Positions 1 to 8,302 of a DNA stretch of 64,000 nt are shown piece by piece. Below the pieces are notes generated by a model. It worked only from the letters and a program-made list of their open reading frames with translations, had not been told where the DNA came from and made no database searches. Numbering within the stretch: the first letter of the stretch is position 1; the number at the start of each line of letters is the position of its first letter. The stretch is from Casimicrobium huifangae (GTDB lineage: Bacteria > Pseudomonadota > Gammaproteobacteria > Burkholderiales > Casimicrobiaceae). The stretch is taken from the NCBI RefSeq assembly GCF_009746125.1, contig NZ_CP041352.1, positions 833,847-897,846 of the forward strand, read 5' to 3'. The translations under genes and the position numbers were made by a program.

Positions 1-42
1 GGCGTCGAGGATTTCCAGCGCTTCCAGGCTCAGTTTCAACAT
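1..42 (-). CDS. LysR-family regulator, N-terminal edge only
   Basis: Only the first 14 codons lie in the window, reading MLKLSLEALEILDA from an ATG whose complement is at 40-42. This opening is typical of LysR-type regulators, whose helix-turn-helix follows directly. The gene is divergent from the pirin gene, with a gap of about 130 bp, and a LysR gene facing pirin and wrbA is a common proteobacterial arrangement, so it may control them. The call rests on a very short peptide and on context. Confidence 0.5.
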   Translation of the reverse strand, partial: MLKLSLEALEILDA

Positions 43-171
43 GTTCTGTATTTTCGAACAAGTGCGTCAACCCGGCAAGCTTGTCCGGTCCGGCGGGCAC
101 CACCATACTTCGCTTCATGCCGTAAGTGCCGCCTGCAGCAGGCACCTCGGCCCGTGTGAAAGGAGTCCCCC

Positions 172-879
172 ATGTTGACAATCAGAAAATCCGAAGACCG
201 TGGCCACGCCGATCATGGCTGGCTGCAAAGCCGCTTCAGCTTTTCGTTCGCCGAGTACCACGACCCGGCGCATATCCACTTCGGGCCGCTGCGCGTCATC
301 AACGACGACTACATCGCACCAGGGCAGGGCTTCGGCACGCATGGCCACAAGGACATGGAGATCGTCACCTACGTGCTCGAAGGCGCGGTGGCGCACAAGG
401 ACTCACTCGGCAATGCCGGCAACATTGTGCCCGGCGAAGTGCAGCGCATGAGCGCCGGGCGCGGCATCATGCACAGCGAGTTCAACCCGAACGTCGGGCA
501 GCGCACGCATCTGCTGCAGATCTGGATCATCCCGGACCGCACGGGTGGCAGCGCGTCCTACGAGCAGAAGGCTTACGACGCCAGCGAAAAGCGCGGCAAG
601 CTGCGCCTGGTGGCGTCACCCGACGGTGCCGAGGGCTCGGTGACCATCCAGCAGAACGCCCGCATGTATGCCGGTCTGTTCGACGGTGATGAGTCAGCCA
701 CTCACACACTCGCTGCCGGGCGGCTGGCCTACGTGCACGTGGCGCGCGGTGCGGTCACGGTGAATGGCGTCGCGCTCAACGAAGGCGACGCCGTCAAGAT
801 CGAAAACGAGGCCAGCGTGCGCATCGACAAAGGCAGCCAGGCCGAAGTGCTGCTGTTTGATCTGCCGCCGCTGCAGTAG
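172..879 (+). CDS. Pirin family protein (YhhW-like bicupin)
   Basis: A 235-residue protein with the two-cupin pirin layout. The N-terminal cupin carries the metal ligands: H57 and H59 in the HGH motif, then H101 and E103 in the motif IMHSEF. Bacterial YhhW-type pirins bind iron or another divalent metal, and some show quercetin 2,3-dioxygenase activity; the true substrate here is unknown. The ATG at 172 has an AAAGGAG ribosome site. It is followed by wrbA about 100 bp downstream, with a REP-like hairpin between them. Length is normal for the family. Confidence 0.9.
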   Translation: MLTIRKSEDRGHADHGWLQSRFSFSFAEYHDPAHIHFGPLRVINDDYIAPGQGFGTHGHKDMEIVTYVLEGAVAHKDSLGNAGNIVPGEVQRMSAGRGIMHSEFNPNVGQRTHLLQIWIIPDRTGGSASYEQKAYDASEKRGKLRLVASPDGAEGSVTIQQNARMYAGLFDGDESATHTLAAGRLAYVHVARGAVTVNGVALNEGDAVKIENEASVRIDKGSQAEVLLFDLPPLQ

Positions 880-887
880 GTAACCCA

Positions 888-948
888 TGCAGGAGCGGCT
901 CCGCCGCGACCAACCCGGTGGCGGGTCGCAGCAGCGCCGCTCCAACAA
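888..948. repeat. REP-like hairpin between pirin and wrbA
   Basis: An imperfect palindrome. The outer arms are GGAGCGGC and GCCGCTCC and the inner arms GCGACC and GGTCGC. It resembles the REP hairpins at 22414-22477 and 54741-54806 in general form. It could affect mRNA stability or partial termination between the two genes. Confidence 0.55.
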
Positions 949-976
949 CGCATTTTTTTCAACCAGAGGAATCATC

Positions 977-1540
977 ATGGCAAACGTCGCAATCGTTTTT
1001 CACTCCGGCTACGGCCACACCAAGGCAGTCGCTGAATCCGTTCAAAAGGGCGCTGCCAGCGTCGCCGGCAGCAACGTCACGCTGGTCAGCGTCACCGACG
1101 CCGAACAGCACTGGGACACGCTGGCCAAGGCCGACGCCATCATCTTCGGCGCACCGACCTACATGGGCTCAGTGTCAGCCGACATGAAGAAATTCATGGA
1201 AGCCAGCTCGAAGGTCTGGTTCACGCAGGGCTGGAAAGACAAGCTCGCCGCCGGCTTCACCGTATCGGGCGCGTACTCGGGCGACAAGCTCTCGACGCTG
1301 CAGCAGTTCATGCTGTTCGCGGGCCAGCACTCGATGCTGTGGGCGTCGCAGGGCATCATGCCGGGTTTCAACACCAGCAAGGGCAGCATTGAAGACCTGA
1401 ACCGCGTCGGTTCCTACAGCGGCCTGATGGTGCAGGCCAACCTCGATCAGGGCCCGGAAGGCATCGCGCCGAGCGACTTCAAGACCGCCGAAGCCTTCGG
1501 CGCGCGCATCGCCACGCTGGCGAAGCGTTTCGCAGCCTGA
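977..1540 (+). CDS. wrbA: NAD(P)H:quinone oxidoreductase, flavodoxin-like (WrbA)
   Basis: A 187-residue cytoplasmic flavodoxin-like protein. WrbA enzymes use FMN to reduce quinones by two electrons, avoiding semiquinone and superoxide. The N-terminus MANVAIVFHSGYGHTKAVAE is the phosphate-binding loop of the flavodoxin fold, and GAPTYMGSVSADMKKFME matches the second FMN loop. The ATG at 977 is chosen over an upstream in-frame start because an AGAGGA ribosome site precedes it and family members begin here. It follows pirin and ends at a strong terminator. Confidence 0.9.
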   Translation: MANVAIVFHSGYGHTKAVAESVQKGAASVAGSNVTLVSVTDAEQHWDTLAKADAIIFGAPTYMGSVSADMKKFMEASSKVWFTQGWKDKLAAGFTVSGAYSGDKLSTLQQFMLFAGQHSMLWASQGIMPGFNTSKGSIEDLNRVGSYSGLMVQANLDQGPEGIAPSDFKTAEAFGARIATLAKRFAA

Positions 1541-1584
1541 TCACAGCGCCAGCGCTGGCGATCAGCACCTGGCGCAAATCAAGC

Positions 1585-1681
1585 CTGCTTGCGGGCTAGA
1601 AACGAAAAAACGGCGAAGTCGACTTCACCGTTTTTGTTTGCCTAGCCCCAATCCAATAAGGCTTTCAGCAAAAAGTCGCTG
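1585..1681. repeat. Palindromic intergenic repeat, copy 1
   Basis: This copy holds the best-formed core: GGCGAAGTCGACTTCACC flanked by A and T runs. The right side reads CCAATAAGGCTTTCAGC, the inverse of the left arm CAGCTTTTCGCTGAAA seen in the copies at 19039 and 61601. Related copies lie at 12118, 33159, 38500 and 46213. It fills the gap between convergent wrbA and sodC. Confidence 0.75.
1605..1635 (+). terminator. Bidirectional intrinsic terminator
   Basis: A near-perfect hairpin of AAAAACGGCGAAGTC against GACTTCACCGTTTTT, with an A run on one side and a T run on the other. It can therefore end transcription of wrbA (plus) and sodC (minus). It is formed by the core of the repeat at 1585-1681. 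Confidence 0.8.
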
Positions 1682-1721
1682 CCGTCAACTATCGACGGCA
1701 GACAGGTCGGGACCGGTCCCG

Positions 1722-2279
1722 CTATTTGTCCGGCGCCAGTGTGATCAGCCCGCAGCTTACGCGCGGGCCGGCGTTGCCGAGCGGCTGCGACACGTAGTCA
1801 TCCGGATCGCGGTGGGTGATCAGCGGCATGCCGACGATGCTGTATTTGCCGGGCGTCAGCGTAATGGTGTCCACCATCTGTTTGGTGGTGCCAGTGCCGT
1901 TGGCGTCGGTTTTCAGATTGAACATCGCGCCGGCGTGGCGGATCATCTGCCCCGGATGATTGTGTGGGTGTGCGTCGGGATTGAAGTGGGCGCCGGTCTT
2001 GGTGCCGTCACCGGAACAGTCCGGCACTGCATGCACGTGAAAGCCATGTTCTGAATTGGGTTTCAGGCCCTTGATCTCGGCCTCGACCATCACCTTGCTG
2101 GCGCCGAGCTGGCTGAAGCGGACCACGCCGACCGGATTCAGATTCGCCGGGCCGGCTGCCGTGGTGGCTTTCATTTCAGCAACGGCGACGATCGGCTTCT
2201 CGCCGCCCATCATGCTCTGGCAACCGGCTGCAACGGCCGCAGCGGTAACGGCAGCAGCGACGAGGGAAATACGTTTCAT
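1722..2279 (-). CDS. sodC: Cu/Zn superoxide dismutase lipoprotein, zinc ligand Asp replaced
   Basis: A 185-residue protein with a lipoprotein signal (AVAAGC, Cys20), so it is probably anchored at the periplasmic face. SodC converts superoxide to peroxide. Copper ligands are present: H81 and H83 in GFHVHAVPDCS, bridging H98 in GAHFNP, and H156. The C-terminal signature GNAGPRVSCGLI is intact, with the disulfide pair C88 and C176. Zinc-side histidines H106 and H115 are present, but the usual HAGD motif reads HAGA, so the aspartate zinc ligand is Ala118. The ribosome site GAAGGAG supports the start. It shares its strand with the metalloprotease gene upstream. Confidence 0.9.
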   Translation of the reverse strand: MKRISLVAAAVTAAAVAAGCQSMMGGEKPIVAVAEMKATTAAGPANLNPVGVVRFSQLGASKVMVEAEIKGLKPNSEHGFHVHAVPDCSGDGTKTGAHFNPDAHPHNHPGQMIRHAGAMFNLKTDANGTGTTKQMVDTITLTPGKYSIVGMPLITHRDPDDYVSQPLGNAGPRVSCGLITLAPDK

Positions 2280-2383
2280 GCACTCACTCCTTCAAGACTT
2301 CAAGATTGCGGCAGACTCCGGCCGCCACTCGCGCGGATTGTGTCACGCCGCGCCCTGATTTCGCTATCCGAACAAGCCCGTTC

Positions 2384-4480
2384 TTACGGGACGAAGGCAC
2401 TGCCGCAATTGGCATTCAGCCACTCGCGAATGTTGTTGTTGACGCCGGCCGGCGTGTTCCACTGGCCGCGCGCCGCGCCGGGCGGCACCGCGCCTTGCGT
2501 CACCGCGCTGCCAGTTAGCCCAAGCATGGCCCGCAGGATCACCAGGCCGTCGCCGGTCGCGTTACTGCTGGTGGCGCCGGTTGCCGGTACCGCCGCGAAC
2601 GCACTGCGGGCGTAAAGGGTCGCCGCGGTGGTGTTCTGCGCGCAGACACCTGCCGGTGTGCCGAAGTTGGCTGCGCTGACACCGAGGAACCGGCGTAGCG
2701 TCGCCACGCCGTCGGTCGAGGCGTCGATGAGGCCGTTGCCGTCAATATCGAGGTTGCAGTTCGGGAAGGCACTGTCGAGCTGGGCGCTCAGGTTGCTGGT
2801 GATGCCGCCCACCGTCAATGCAGCCGGCACCACGACCGCAGGGATACGGTAGCCTGCCGCGCGTGGATGTATCGAGCCGGTCCACCCGGCCGGGCCGCTG
2901 CAGCGGTAGCTGCCGGTGGATGCCGTGCAAAGAATGTCGGGGCTTGACGTACAGAACGACAGATTGGCCACGCCGGTCGCGCCCTGGGTGATGGTGCCGC
3001 TGATCGGCGCATCACGCCAGCGCGAAACCTTCACGCGAACGTAGTTGAGGCCGCGCGCCGAATAGGCGCAGGTCGGGTTGTTCGCGCAGGACGCCGCCGC
3101 CGGCCCGCAGCCTGCCGCCGAGCCGATACAGGCTTCCTCGGCGGTGTCGGGTGCGACCCCGGCGATGGTGCCCGACGATACGTTCAAGCCGCACGACAGG
3201 CCATCGCTGGCAATGCGGATGCCGGGATGGGAATAACAGTTGAGGTTGCGGTTAACGTAGGCGATCGACATGATGTCGCCATGGGTGGGCATGTAGCAAT
3301 AGCCGGTCGGGCAGCCCGGTGCGTTGTAGCCGTAACCGAAGCCATAGCCGTAAGAGACCGGCGGCACCGTTGCATTGGGCGCGTCCACCGAGAGACTGCC
3401 GCGATCATGGTTCATGCCCATGACGTGTCCGATTTCATGCGAGAAGGCGGTGTCCGGGCAGGTCCCGTTGCCAGCCTCCAGATCGAGTCCGTCGCTGAAC
3501 ACGGCATAAGCCCAGCCCTCGTACGGCGCCATGTCGAAGCCCACGGTGCCGTTGCGGTTGGCCATGCCGCAGGCGGCGTGCGCATTGCGCCGGAACGGAC
3601 GGATCAGCACCACGATATCGGCCTGGCTGGAATCGCGCAGCGGCGCGACTGCGGTCAGTTCGGGCGGCGTCACCACCACGCGTCCAAAGGCCGGGATCGA
3701 CGGCGTGATGTGATCAAGCGCCTGCCCGTCGGTAGTTGTCTCGGAATAGCTGCTGCGATAGGTTGCTACCAGCCGCAGCGTGATCGCTACCTCGCTGTTC
3801 AGGTAGCCGGTGTTGGCCTGCGCCACCAGGTTGTTGATGCGCGCGAGCACGCCGGCCACACTGCCGTATCGGGTCACCATGCCCTCGGTGTACACCACCA
3901 GCAGGTCGATCACGCTTTGTGGCGCTGGCGTAGCGAACACCACCGTGGCCTCATCACTGAGCTTGTGCTGCTCCGCAAGTGCTTGCGGCAACAACGGGGG
4001 CTCCACGAAATCATGCGCCGTCGGCGGCACCAGTGTATGCCCTGCTGCGCGCTGGTCGAGCAGGCGAACGCTGCCGCGCTTGCTGTCGCCACTCAGGATG
4101 TAAGTGGTGTCGGATGCGTACAGCGTACCGTACACGTAGCCCTGATGCTCGGTGACAAAGACGTTGTGCTCGGCGTCGCCGTCACGATGCATGCCCACCC
4201 AGGTGCGCGCGCCGGATGCGCCGTCGAGAACGCGCAGGCCCGTCAGCGCGAGCTCGCGCGTATCGGACACGGCAACGTTGCGTGTTTCGCCATGTGCGTG
4301 AGAGAACAGTGCGTCGAGGTTGATGCTGACATCACGCTCACCCGGTGCAACCAGCGCGCCCTTCGCGGCGCCGTTGGCTGTGCCTGCCAGTGTGAGCCAG
4401 CTACCCGTCGCGGCGCTGGCAGCGCCAGCGGCCACCGCAAGCAGCGCGGCAGCAAGCCATGTGCGAAAGAAAACCCTCAT
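2384..4480 (-). CDS. Secreted reprolysin-like zinc metalloprotease with dockerin-like C-terminus
   Basis: A 698-residue protein with a signal peptide (residues 1-24, ending ASAA). The metzincin motif HEIGHVMGMNHD at 348-359 gives zinc ligands H348, H352 and H358 and catalytic E349, as in M12-type proteases. The catalytic domain spans about 190-420 and is followed by a Cys-rich stretch. Near 575-600 the sequence DIDGNGLIDASTDG resembles a dockerin or EF-hand calcium loop, and a weaker second unit follows at about 645 (ATGDGLVILR). The substrate is unknown; degradation of exported protein is the natural role. About 105 bp separate it from sodC downstream. Confidence 0.85.
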   Translation of the reverse strand: MRVFFRTWLAAALLAVAAGAASAATGSWLTLAGTANGAAKGALVAPGERDVSINLDALFSHAHGETRNVAVSDTRELALTGLRVLDGASGARTWVGMHRDGDAEHNVFVTEHQGYVYGTLYASDTTYILSGDSKRGSVRLLDQRAAGHTLVPPTAHDFVEPPLLPQALAEQHKLSDEATVVFATPAPQSVIDLLVVYTEGMVTRYGSVAGVLARINNLVAQANTGYLNSEVAITLRLVATYRSSYSETTTDGQALDHITPSIPAFGRVVVTPPELTAVAPLRDSSQADIVVLIRPFRRNAHAACGMANRNGTVGFDMAPYEGWAYAVFSDGLDLEAGNGTCPDTAFSHEIGHVMGMNHDRGSLSVDAPNATVPPVSYGYGFGYGYNAPGCPTGYCYMPTHGDIMSIAYVNRNLNCYSHPGIRIASDGLSCGLNVSSGTIAGVAPDTAEEACIGSAAGCGPAAASCANNPTCAYSARGLNYVRVKVSRWRDAPISGTITQGATGVANLSFCTSSPDILCTASTGSYRCSGPAGWTGSIHPRAAGYRIPAVVVPAALTVGGITSNLSAQLDSAFPNCNLDIDGNGLIDASTDGVATLRRFLGVSAANFGTPAGVCAQNTTAATLYARSAFAAVPATGATSSNATGDGLVILRAMLGLTGSAVTQGAVPPGAARGQWNTPAGVNNNIREWLNANCGSAFVP

Positions 4481-4569
4481 GAACCCCTCGTCACCCTCTG
4501 CCCGTCGTGGCGGGCCAAGCGCAGATTATCCCGCCGCAACAGGACTTTGGCGCCGTGTCACACTCAGTC

Positions 4570-5163
4570 TTAGCGCCGGATCTGGAATACGGCCGTCTCA
4601 CCACGCACGTTGGGCAATAGCGAAATTTCGTGGCCACCCGCTAGTACCGCGCGACGTTCAACCCTGATGCCTTTTTCGGCGCAGAAGACGTCGAAATCGC
4701 GAATGGTGGAGAAGTGCACGTTCGGCGTGTCGTACCACTGATACGGCAGCCGCTTTGACACCGGCATGCGACCACCGATGCCGAGCTGCCAGCGCACCGA
4801 CCAGTGACCGAAGTTGGGTAACGTCACGATGGCGCTCTTGCCGACGCGCAGCACTTCGCTCACCAGCGCTTCGGTATGGCGCGTGGCCTGCAGCGTTTGT
4901 GACAGGATGACCACATCGAACGCAGCGTCGCCGAACAGATTGAGTCCGCCTTCGATGTCGGCCTGCACGATGTTGAGCCCGCGCTGCATCGACGCCAGTA
5001 CACCGGCATCGGCGATCTCGACGCCGTAGCCTTGCGCGTTGCGCTCGCGGACCAGGCGTGCGAGCAGCTCGCCGTCGCCACAGCCGAGATCAAGCACCGA
5101 CGCGCCCTGCGGCACCCAGTGGGTGACAACGTCGAAGTCGGGGCGAATGTAGGCGGCGCTCAT
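4570..5163 (-). CDS. metW: Methionine biosynthesis protein MetW
   Basis: A 197-residue protein of the methyltransferase fold, with the SAM-binding motif [15 protein letters not shown] at residues 23-37. MetW is genetically tied to homoserine acylation, and work in related bacteria indicates it partners and activates MetX. Its ATG overlaps the metX stop (ATGA), so the two are translationally coupled and the order metX-metW is the standard one in betaproteobacteria. Length is normal. Confidence 0.95.
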   Translation of the reverse strand: MSAAYIRPDFDVVTHWVPQGASVLDLGCGDGELLARLVRERNAQGYGVEIADAGVLASMQRGLNIVQADIEGGLNLFGDAAFDVVILSQTLQATRHTEALVSEVLRVGKSAIVTLPNFGHWSVRWQLGIGGRMPVSKRLPYQWYDTPNVHFSTIRDFDVFCAEKGIRVERRAVLAGGHEISLLPNVRGETAVFQIRR

Positions 5164-6308
5164 ACGCGGATCCCTTCGAACGTGGCGCGCAGCAGCGCGT
5201 GATATTGCGGGATGGGCATCAGGAAGGAATCGTGCCCTTCCACCGATTCAATCTCGGCGTAGCTCACGTCATGCCGATTGGCGAGCAGGGAGCGCACGAT
5301 CTCCTTCGAGCGCGCGGGCGAGAAGCGCCAGTCGCTGGTGAAGGCGGCGATGAAGAATTTCGCCGTGCTGTTGGCGAATGCGGCCGTGAGGTCGCCGCCA
5401 AAATCTTTCGCCGGATCAAAGTAGTCGAGCGCCTTGGTCATCAGCAGATAGGTGTTGGCGTCAAAGTAGCCCGCGAACTTGTCGCCCTGATAGCGCAGGT
5501 AGCTCTCCACTTCGAATTCGGCATCGAAGCCGAACTGGTAGTCCTCACCCTTGAGCAGACGGCCAAACTTCTCGCCCATCAAGTCGTCCGACAGATAGGT
5601 GAGATGGCCAAGCATGCGCGACAGCCGCAGCCCGCGCCGCGGCACCACGCCGTGCGCGTAGAAATGACCGTCGTGAAAGTCCGGATCGGTGCGGATGGCC
5701 TGCCGCGCCACCTCGTTGAAGCCGATGTTCTCGGCTGAAAGCTTGGGCGCCGCTGCGATGGCGAGCACGTTGCGCACACGGTCGGGATGCAGGATGGACC
5801 ATTGCAGCGCCTGCATGCCGCCCAGCGATCCACCGAGAATCGCGGCGAAAGAATCGATCCCGAAATGATCGGCAAGCAGGCGCTGCGCTTCTACCCAGTC
5901 CGGTACCGTTACCACCGGGAAGTCACTCCCGAACGGCTGCCCGGTCGCAGGATTGATCGTGCCCGGCCCGGTGGAGCCGTGGCAGCCACCGAGGTTGTTG
6001 AGCCCAATCACGAAGAACTTGCGGGTATCCAGCGGGCGGCCAGGCCCGATCAGGTTCTCCCACCAACCCTCGCTGCGTGATGGGTCCGGCGCATCCTTGT
6101 AGTAGCCCGCCACGTGATGATGGCCGGAGAGCGCGTGGCAGACCAGCACGGCATTGCTTTTGGCCGCGTTCAGCTCGCCGTAGGTCTCCACCATCAAATC
6201 AAAGCGTGGCAGCGAGGCGCCGGACGCGAACTGGATGGGCGTCTCGAACGCAATCTTCTGCGGCGAGACGTACCCTACGGAGTCATGCGGAATCGGAGTG
6301 GTCGACAT
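5160..6308 (-). CDS. metX: Homoserine O-acyltransferase MetX
   Basis: A 382-residue alpha/beta-hydrolase enzyme that acylates homoserine (acetyl or succinyl donor not decidable here) in the first committed step of methionine synthesis. The nucleophile elbow is GGSLGG, with the serine in [15 protein letters not shown], and the C-terminal catalytic residues are D (FTSDWRFSP) and H (GHDSFLMP). The start chosen is the ATG complementary to 6306-6308; a TTG three codons upstream is also open. No clear Shine-Dalgarno is visible because a terminator-like hairpin ends only eight bases before the ATG, which suggests leader control. Confidence 0.95.
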   Translation of the reverse strand: MSTTPIPHDSVGYVSPQKIAFETPIQFASGASLPRFDLMVETYGELNAAKSNAVLVCHALSGHHHVAGYYKDAPDPSRSEGWWENLIGPGRPLDTRKFFVIGLNNLGGCHGSTGPGTINPATGQPFGSDFPVVTVPDWVEAQRLLADHFGIDSFAAILGGSLGGMQALQWSILHPDRVRNVLAIAAAPKLSAENIGFNEVARQAIRTDPDFHDGHFYAHGVVPRRGLRLSRMLGHLTYLSDDLMGEKFGRLLKGEDYQFGFDAEFEVESYLRYQGDKFAGYFDANTYLLMTKALDYFDPAKDFGGDLTAAFANSTAKFFIAAFTSDWRFSPARSKEIVRSLLANRHDVSYAEIESVEGHDSFLMPIPQYHALLRATFEGIRV

Positions 6309-6440
6309 GGTCAACAAAAAAGCCCGGAGCCTTTGATGACGGCTTGCGGGCTGGGCGGTGATGACTGGAGCGCAAAGCTCTCAGGTCATCCAACGACGCT
6401 TTAGCAATTTCGACAAATCACGCTTCCATGTTTTGTCTCG
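6309..6440 (-). promoter_or_regulatory. Structured metX leader, candidate attenuator or riboswitch
   Basis: Read on the minus strand, the metX leader has two hairpins. The first pairs GATGAC with GTCATC (6360-6390). The second is an intrinsic-terminator-like hairpin at 6316-6352. The terminator sits directly before the start codon, which is the layout of a transcription attenuator or of a riboswitch expression platform. I could not match it with confidence to a SAM or SAH riboswitch class. The leader is non-coding as far as I can see. Confidence 0.5.
6316..6352 (-). terminator. Terminator-like hairpin just upstream of metX
   Basis: On the minus strand AGCCCG pairs with CGGGCT and the inner AGCC with GGCT. 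Six T residues follow at 6316-6321. It lies upstream of a gene start rather than after a gene, so it probably regulates metX rather than ending a transcript of the upstream plus-strand kinase gene. Confidence 0.65.
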
Positions 6441-6533
6441 CCCGCAAGCTGAATCTTCAAATCGGCGATCTGTGAATTTTACTGCACGTCCGATCGGAGC
6501 ACGCTTCTCTGCTTCATGCAAAATGCGCGGCCC

Positions 6534-7052
6534 ATGCAACGTATCGTCATCATCGGCTCCACCGGCTCCGGCAAATCGACGCTCGGCCGAACGCTAGCTG
6601 CGAAGTTCGGCGTACCCCATACCGAGATGGATACGCTGCACTGGCTGCCCGGATGGATCGAGCGCGACGACGCGACCTTTCGTGAGCTGGTGGATGCCTT
6701 CACCGCGCAGTCGGCCTGGGTGATCGACGGCAACTACAGCGTGGCGCGCGATCTGGTTTGGCCGCGGGCCGATACCCTCATCTGGCTCGACTACAGCTTT
6801 CCGCGTACGGCATGGCAACTGCTGCGGCGTACCCGGCGGCGCGTGTTTGACGGCGAACGCTGCTGCAATGGCAACGAAGAATCGCTCGCGCGCAGCCTCG
6901 GGCGCGACTCAATTCTGCTGTGGCTGTTGAAAACGTACTGGCGTAACCGCCGCAACTATCCCAAGGCGCTGGCGCAGCACCCGCATCTGAACCCCCTGAT
7001 TTTCCGTTCGCCGGCTGACACCGCCGCCTGGTTGTCAGGTGTGGGGCGTTAG
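6534..7052 (+). CDS. Small P-loop kinase, topology-modulation (FlaR-like) family
   Basis: A 172-residue nucleotide-kinase-like protein. The Walker A loop GSTGSGKSTLGRTLA is at residues 8-22, followed by a substrate-binding region EMDTLHWLPGW and a Walker B-like segment ADTLIWLDYSF. This family is annotated as topology modulation protein or adenylate-kinase-like; the substrate is unknown. An earlier in-frame ATG at 6516 would add six residues, but the shorter start matches the family. It is divergent from metX and overlaps the convergent DUF429 gene by 18 bases. Confidence 0.75.
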   Translation: MQRIVIIGSTGSGKSTLGRTLAAKFGVPHTEMDTLHWLPGWIERDDATFRELVDAFTAQSAWVIDGNYSVARDLVWPRADTLIWLDYSFPRTAWQLLRRTRRRVFDGERCCNGNEESLARSLGRDSILLWLLKTYWRNRRNYPKALAQHPHLNPLIFRSPADTAAWLSGVGR

Positions 7053-7769
7053 CGGGCGCACCCACGCCCAGCCCTCCTTGCGGGCCAGTGCGACTTCGTC
7101 TGGCGGGATGGCCTCGCCACGCAGAAAGTCGATACCGGCTAGCGTGCATAGCGCGGCATCAAACACGTCAGCACGTTGATCAACCAGATTGCCCAGCCAC
7201 GGGGCCAGCTCGGCAAAGCGTGTGGCGATCAAGGCGCGGGCTGCGACGCCCTCCACCTGCTCCTTGTAGCCAGACGGATTGCCGCCGGTCGCCTTCAACA
7301 GTGCCCCCGGATAGACCTCGATCGCAGCGATCCGGTCCGCAAAATCGGGCGCCCACGCCAGCGGGATGTCGTGGCCGGTGGCCGCGCGCAGTTGCTGCAG
7401 CACACTGAGCGCCTGCCACGCGGCGCGCGCGATGCGGTCAGCACCCACTTCGAGCGGCAGCTTGCCGGTACGCTGATGCACCGATACATCGGTGGCGCGA
7501 CGAAACAGCGTGTTCTGCGCAACTGCAATGCCTTGCCCCGCCTGGTGAGCGGCGAGTGATTGACCAAGTGCCGCTGGCCAGCCCAGCGGCGCATCAATCG
7601 CCAGCAGTGCCCGGTCGGCCGTTCGCAACTGCTGCGTGATCGCATCTCGAATGCTGGTCTGATCAAGCGTGCCGTGGGCAAGCAGCGACAACTTGCCATG
7701 TGTCCACCGGCACATGACAACACCAAATTTGCGCAGATCGGACGCAGCATCAAGGCCAAGCAGGATCAT
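7035..7769 (-). CDS. DUF429 domain protein (RNase H-fold predicted nuclease)
   Basis: A 244-residue protein beginning MILLGLDAASDLRKFGVV, the typical beta-strand with an Asp that opens the DUF429 ribonuclease H-like fold. Conserved points include LLAIDAPLGWP and IEVYPGALLKATG, both characteristic of the family. Family members are predicted nucleases of unknown role. No partner gene is evident; the 3' end overlaps the kinase gene on the opposite strand. Confidence 0.8.
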   Translation of the reverse strand: MILLGLDAASDLRKFGVVMCRWTHGKLSLLAHGTLDQTSIRDAITQQLRTADRALLAIDAPLGWPAALGQSLAAHQAGQGIAVAQNTLFRRATDVSVHQRTGKLPLEVGADRIARAAWQALSVLQQLRAATGHDIPLAWAPDFADRIAAIEVYPGALLKATGGNPSGYKEQVEGVAARALIATRFAELAPWLGNLVDQRADVFDAALCTLAGIDFLRGEAIPPDEVALARKEGWAWVRPLTPHT

Positions 7770-7829
7770 CGGTGCTCACAGCAAGCAGGACAAGCCGCAA
7801 GTGTGCCCGACATCGCATGCGGCGGAACT

Positions 7830-7867
7830 GGAAAGAAAAACGCCACCCGTCGGAGGAACGGGTGGCG
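7830..7867 (-). terminator. Intrinsic terminator
   Basis: CGCCACCCGT pairs with ACGGGTGGCG around a short loop (7841-7867). On the minus strand it is followed by TTTTTCTTTC. It ends the transcript of the small membrane peptide gene at 7941-8126. Confidence 0.8.
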
Positions 7868-7940
7868 GAAATCCCGGTCTCGGGGGTGAACCGGGGGGAA
7901 GGGAGGAGGGAGCCTGCAGAGGCAGGCAAATCTGTGCGAG

Positions 7941-8126
7941 TTAGACCGAACGTGGTGCGGTGATCGTCACGTGGTCAAAGACGATCACTTCATGTGCGAC
8001 GGGGGTGGGCGCCACGCTGGCGAATGCGCCAAGTACGACACCCACGGTTACCACGGCAAACGCCGATGCAGCGAGTGCGGAGACAGCGGATTCGGTGCGG
8101 GAGAGGATTGAAAACTTGCGGCTCAT
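7941..8126 (-). CDS. Small single-span membrane protein, unknown
   Basis: A 61-residue peptide. Residues 14-38 form one hydrophobic segment (AVSALAASAFAVVTVGVVLG) after a basic N-terminus, so it is either a membrane peptide or a secreted peptide with a signal sequence. The start is well supported by the ribosome site AAGGAGC, and a strong terminator lies about 75 bases downstream, so it looks like a genuine monocistronic gene. No homologue recognised. Confidence 0.65.
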   Translation of the reverse strand: MSRKFSILSRTESAVSALAASAFAVVTVGVVLGAFASVAPTPVAHEVIVFDHVTITAPRSV

Positions 8127-8302
8127 GGTTTGCTCCTTGGTCTGTTGCATCACCCTGTAAGAAGAGTGCGATTCGTCGATGGAGCGAACTGTAGACGCAG
8201 CAAATCCGGGCCGCGAGGGGCGTGCGATGAGTTGCAGGCGTGCTGCGCGAATTGCGGGAAAACGGCGCGAACTGGCGCAGCCGGGGGGCGAGATCTGGCG
8301 GG

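Noticed and set aside
3227-4573. 448-residue open frame opposite the metalloprotease gene
   Set aside because: Long only because of the GC-rich codon pattern; it mirrors the protease gene, and its residues show the His/Arg/Val bias of antisense frames.
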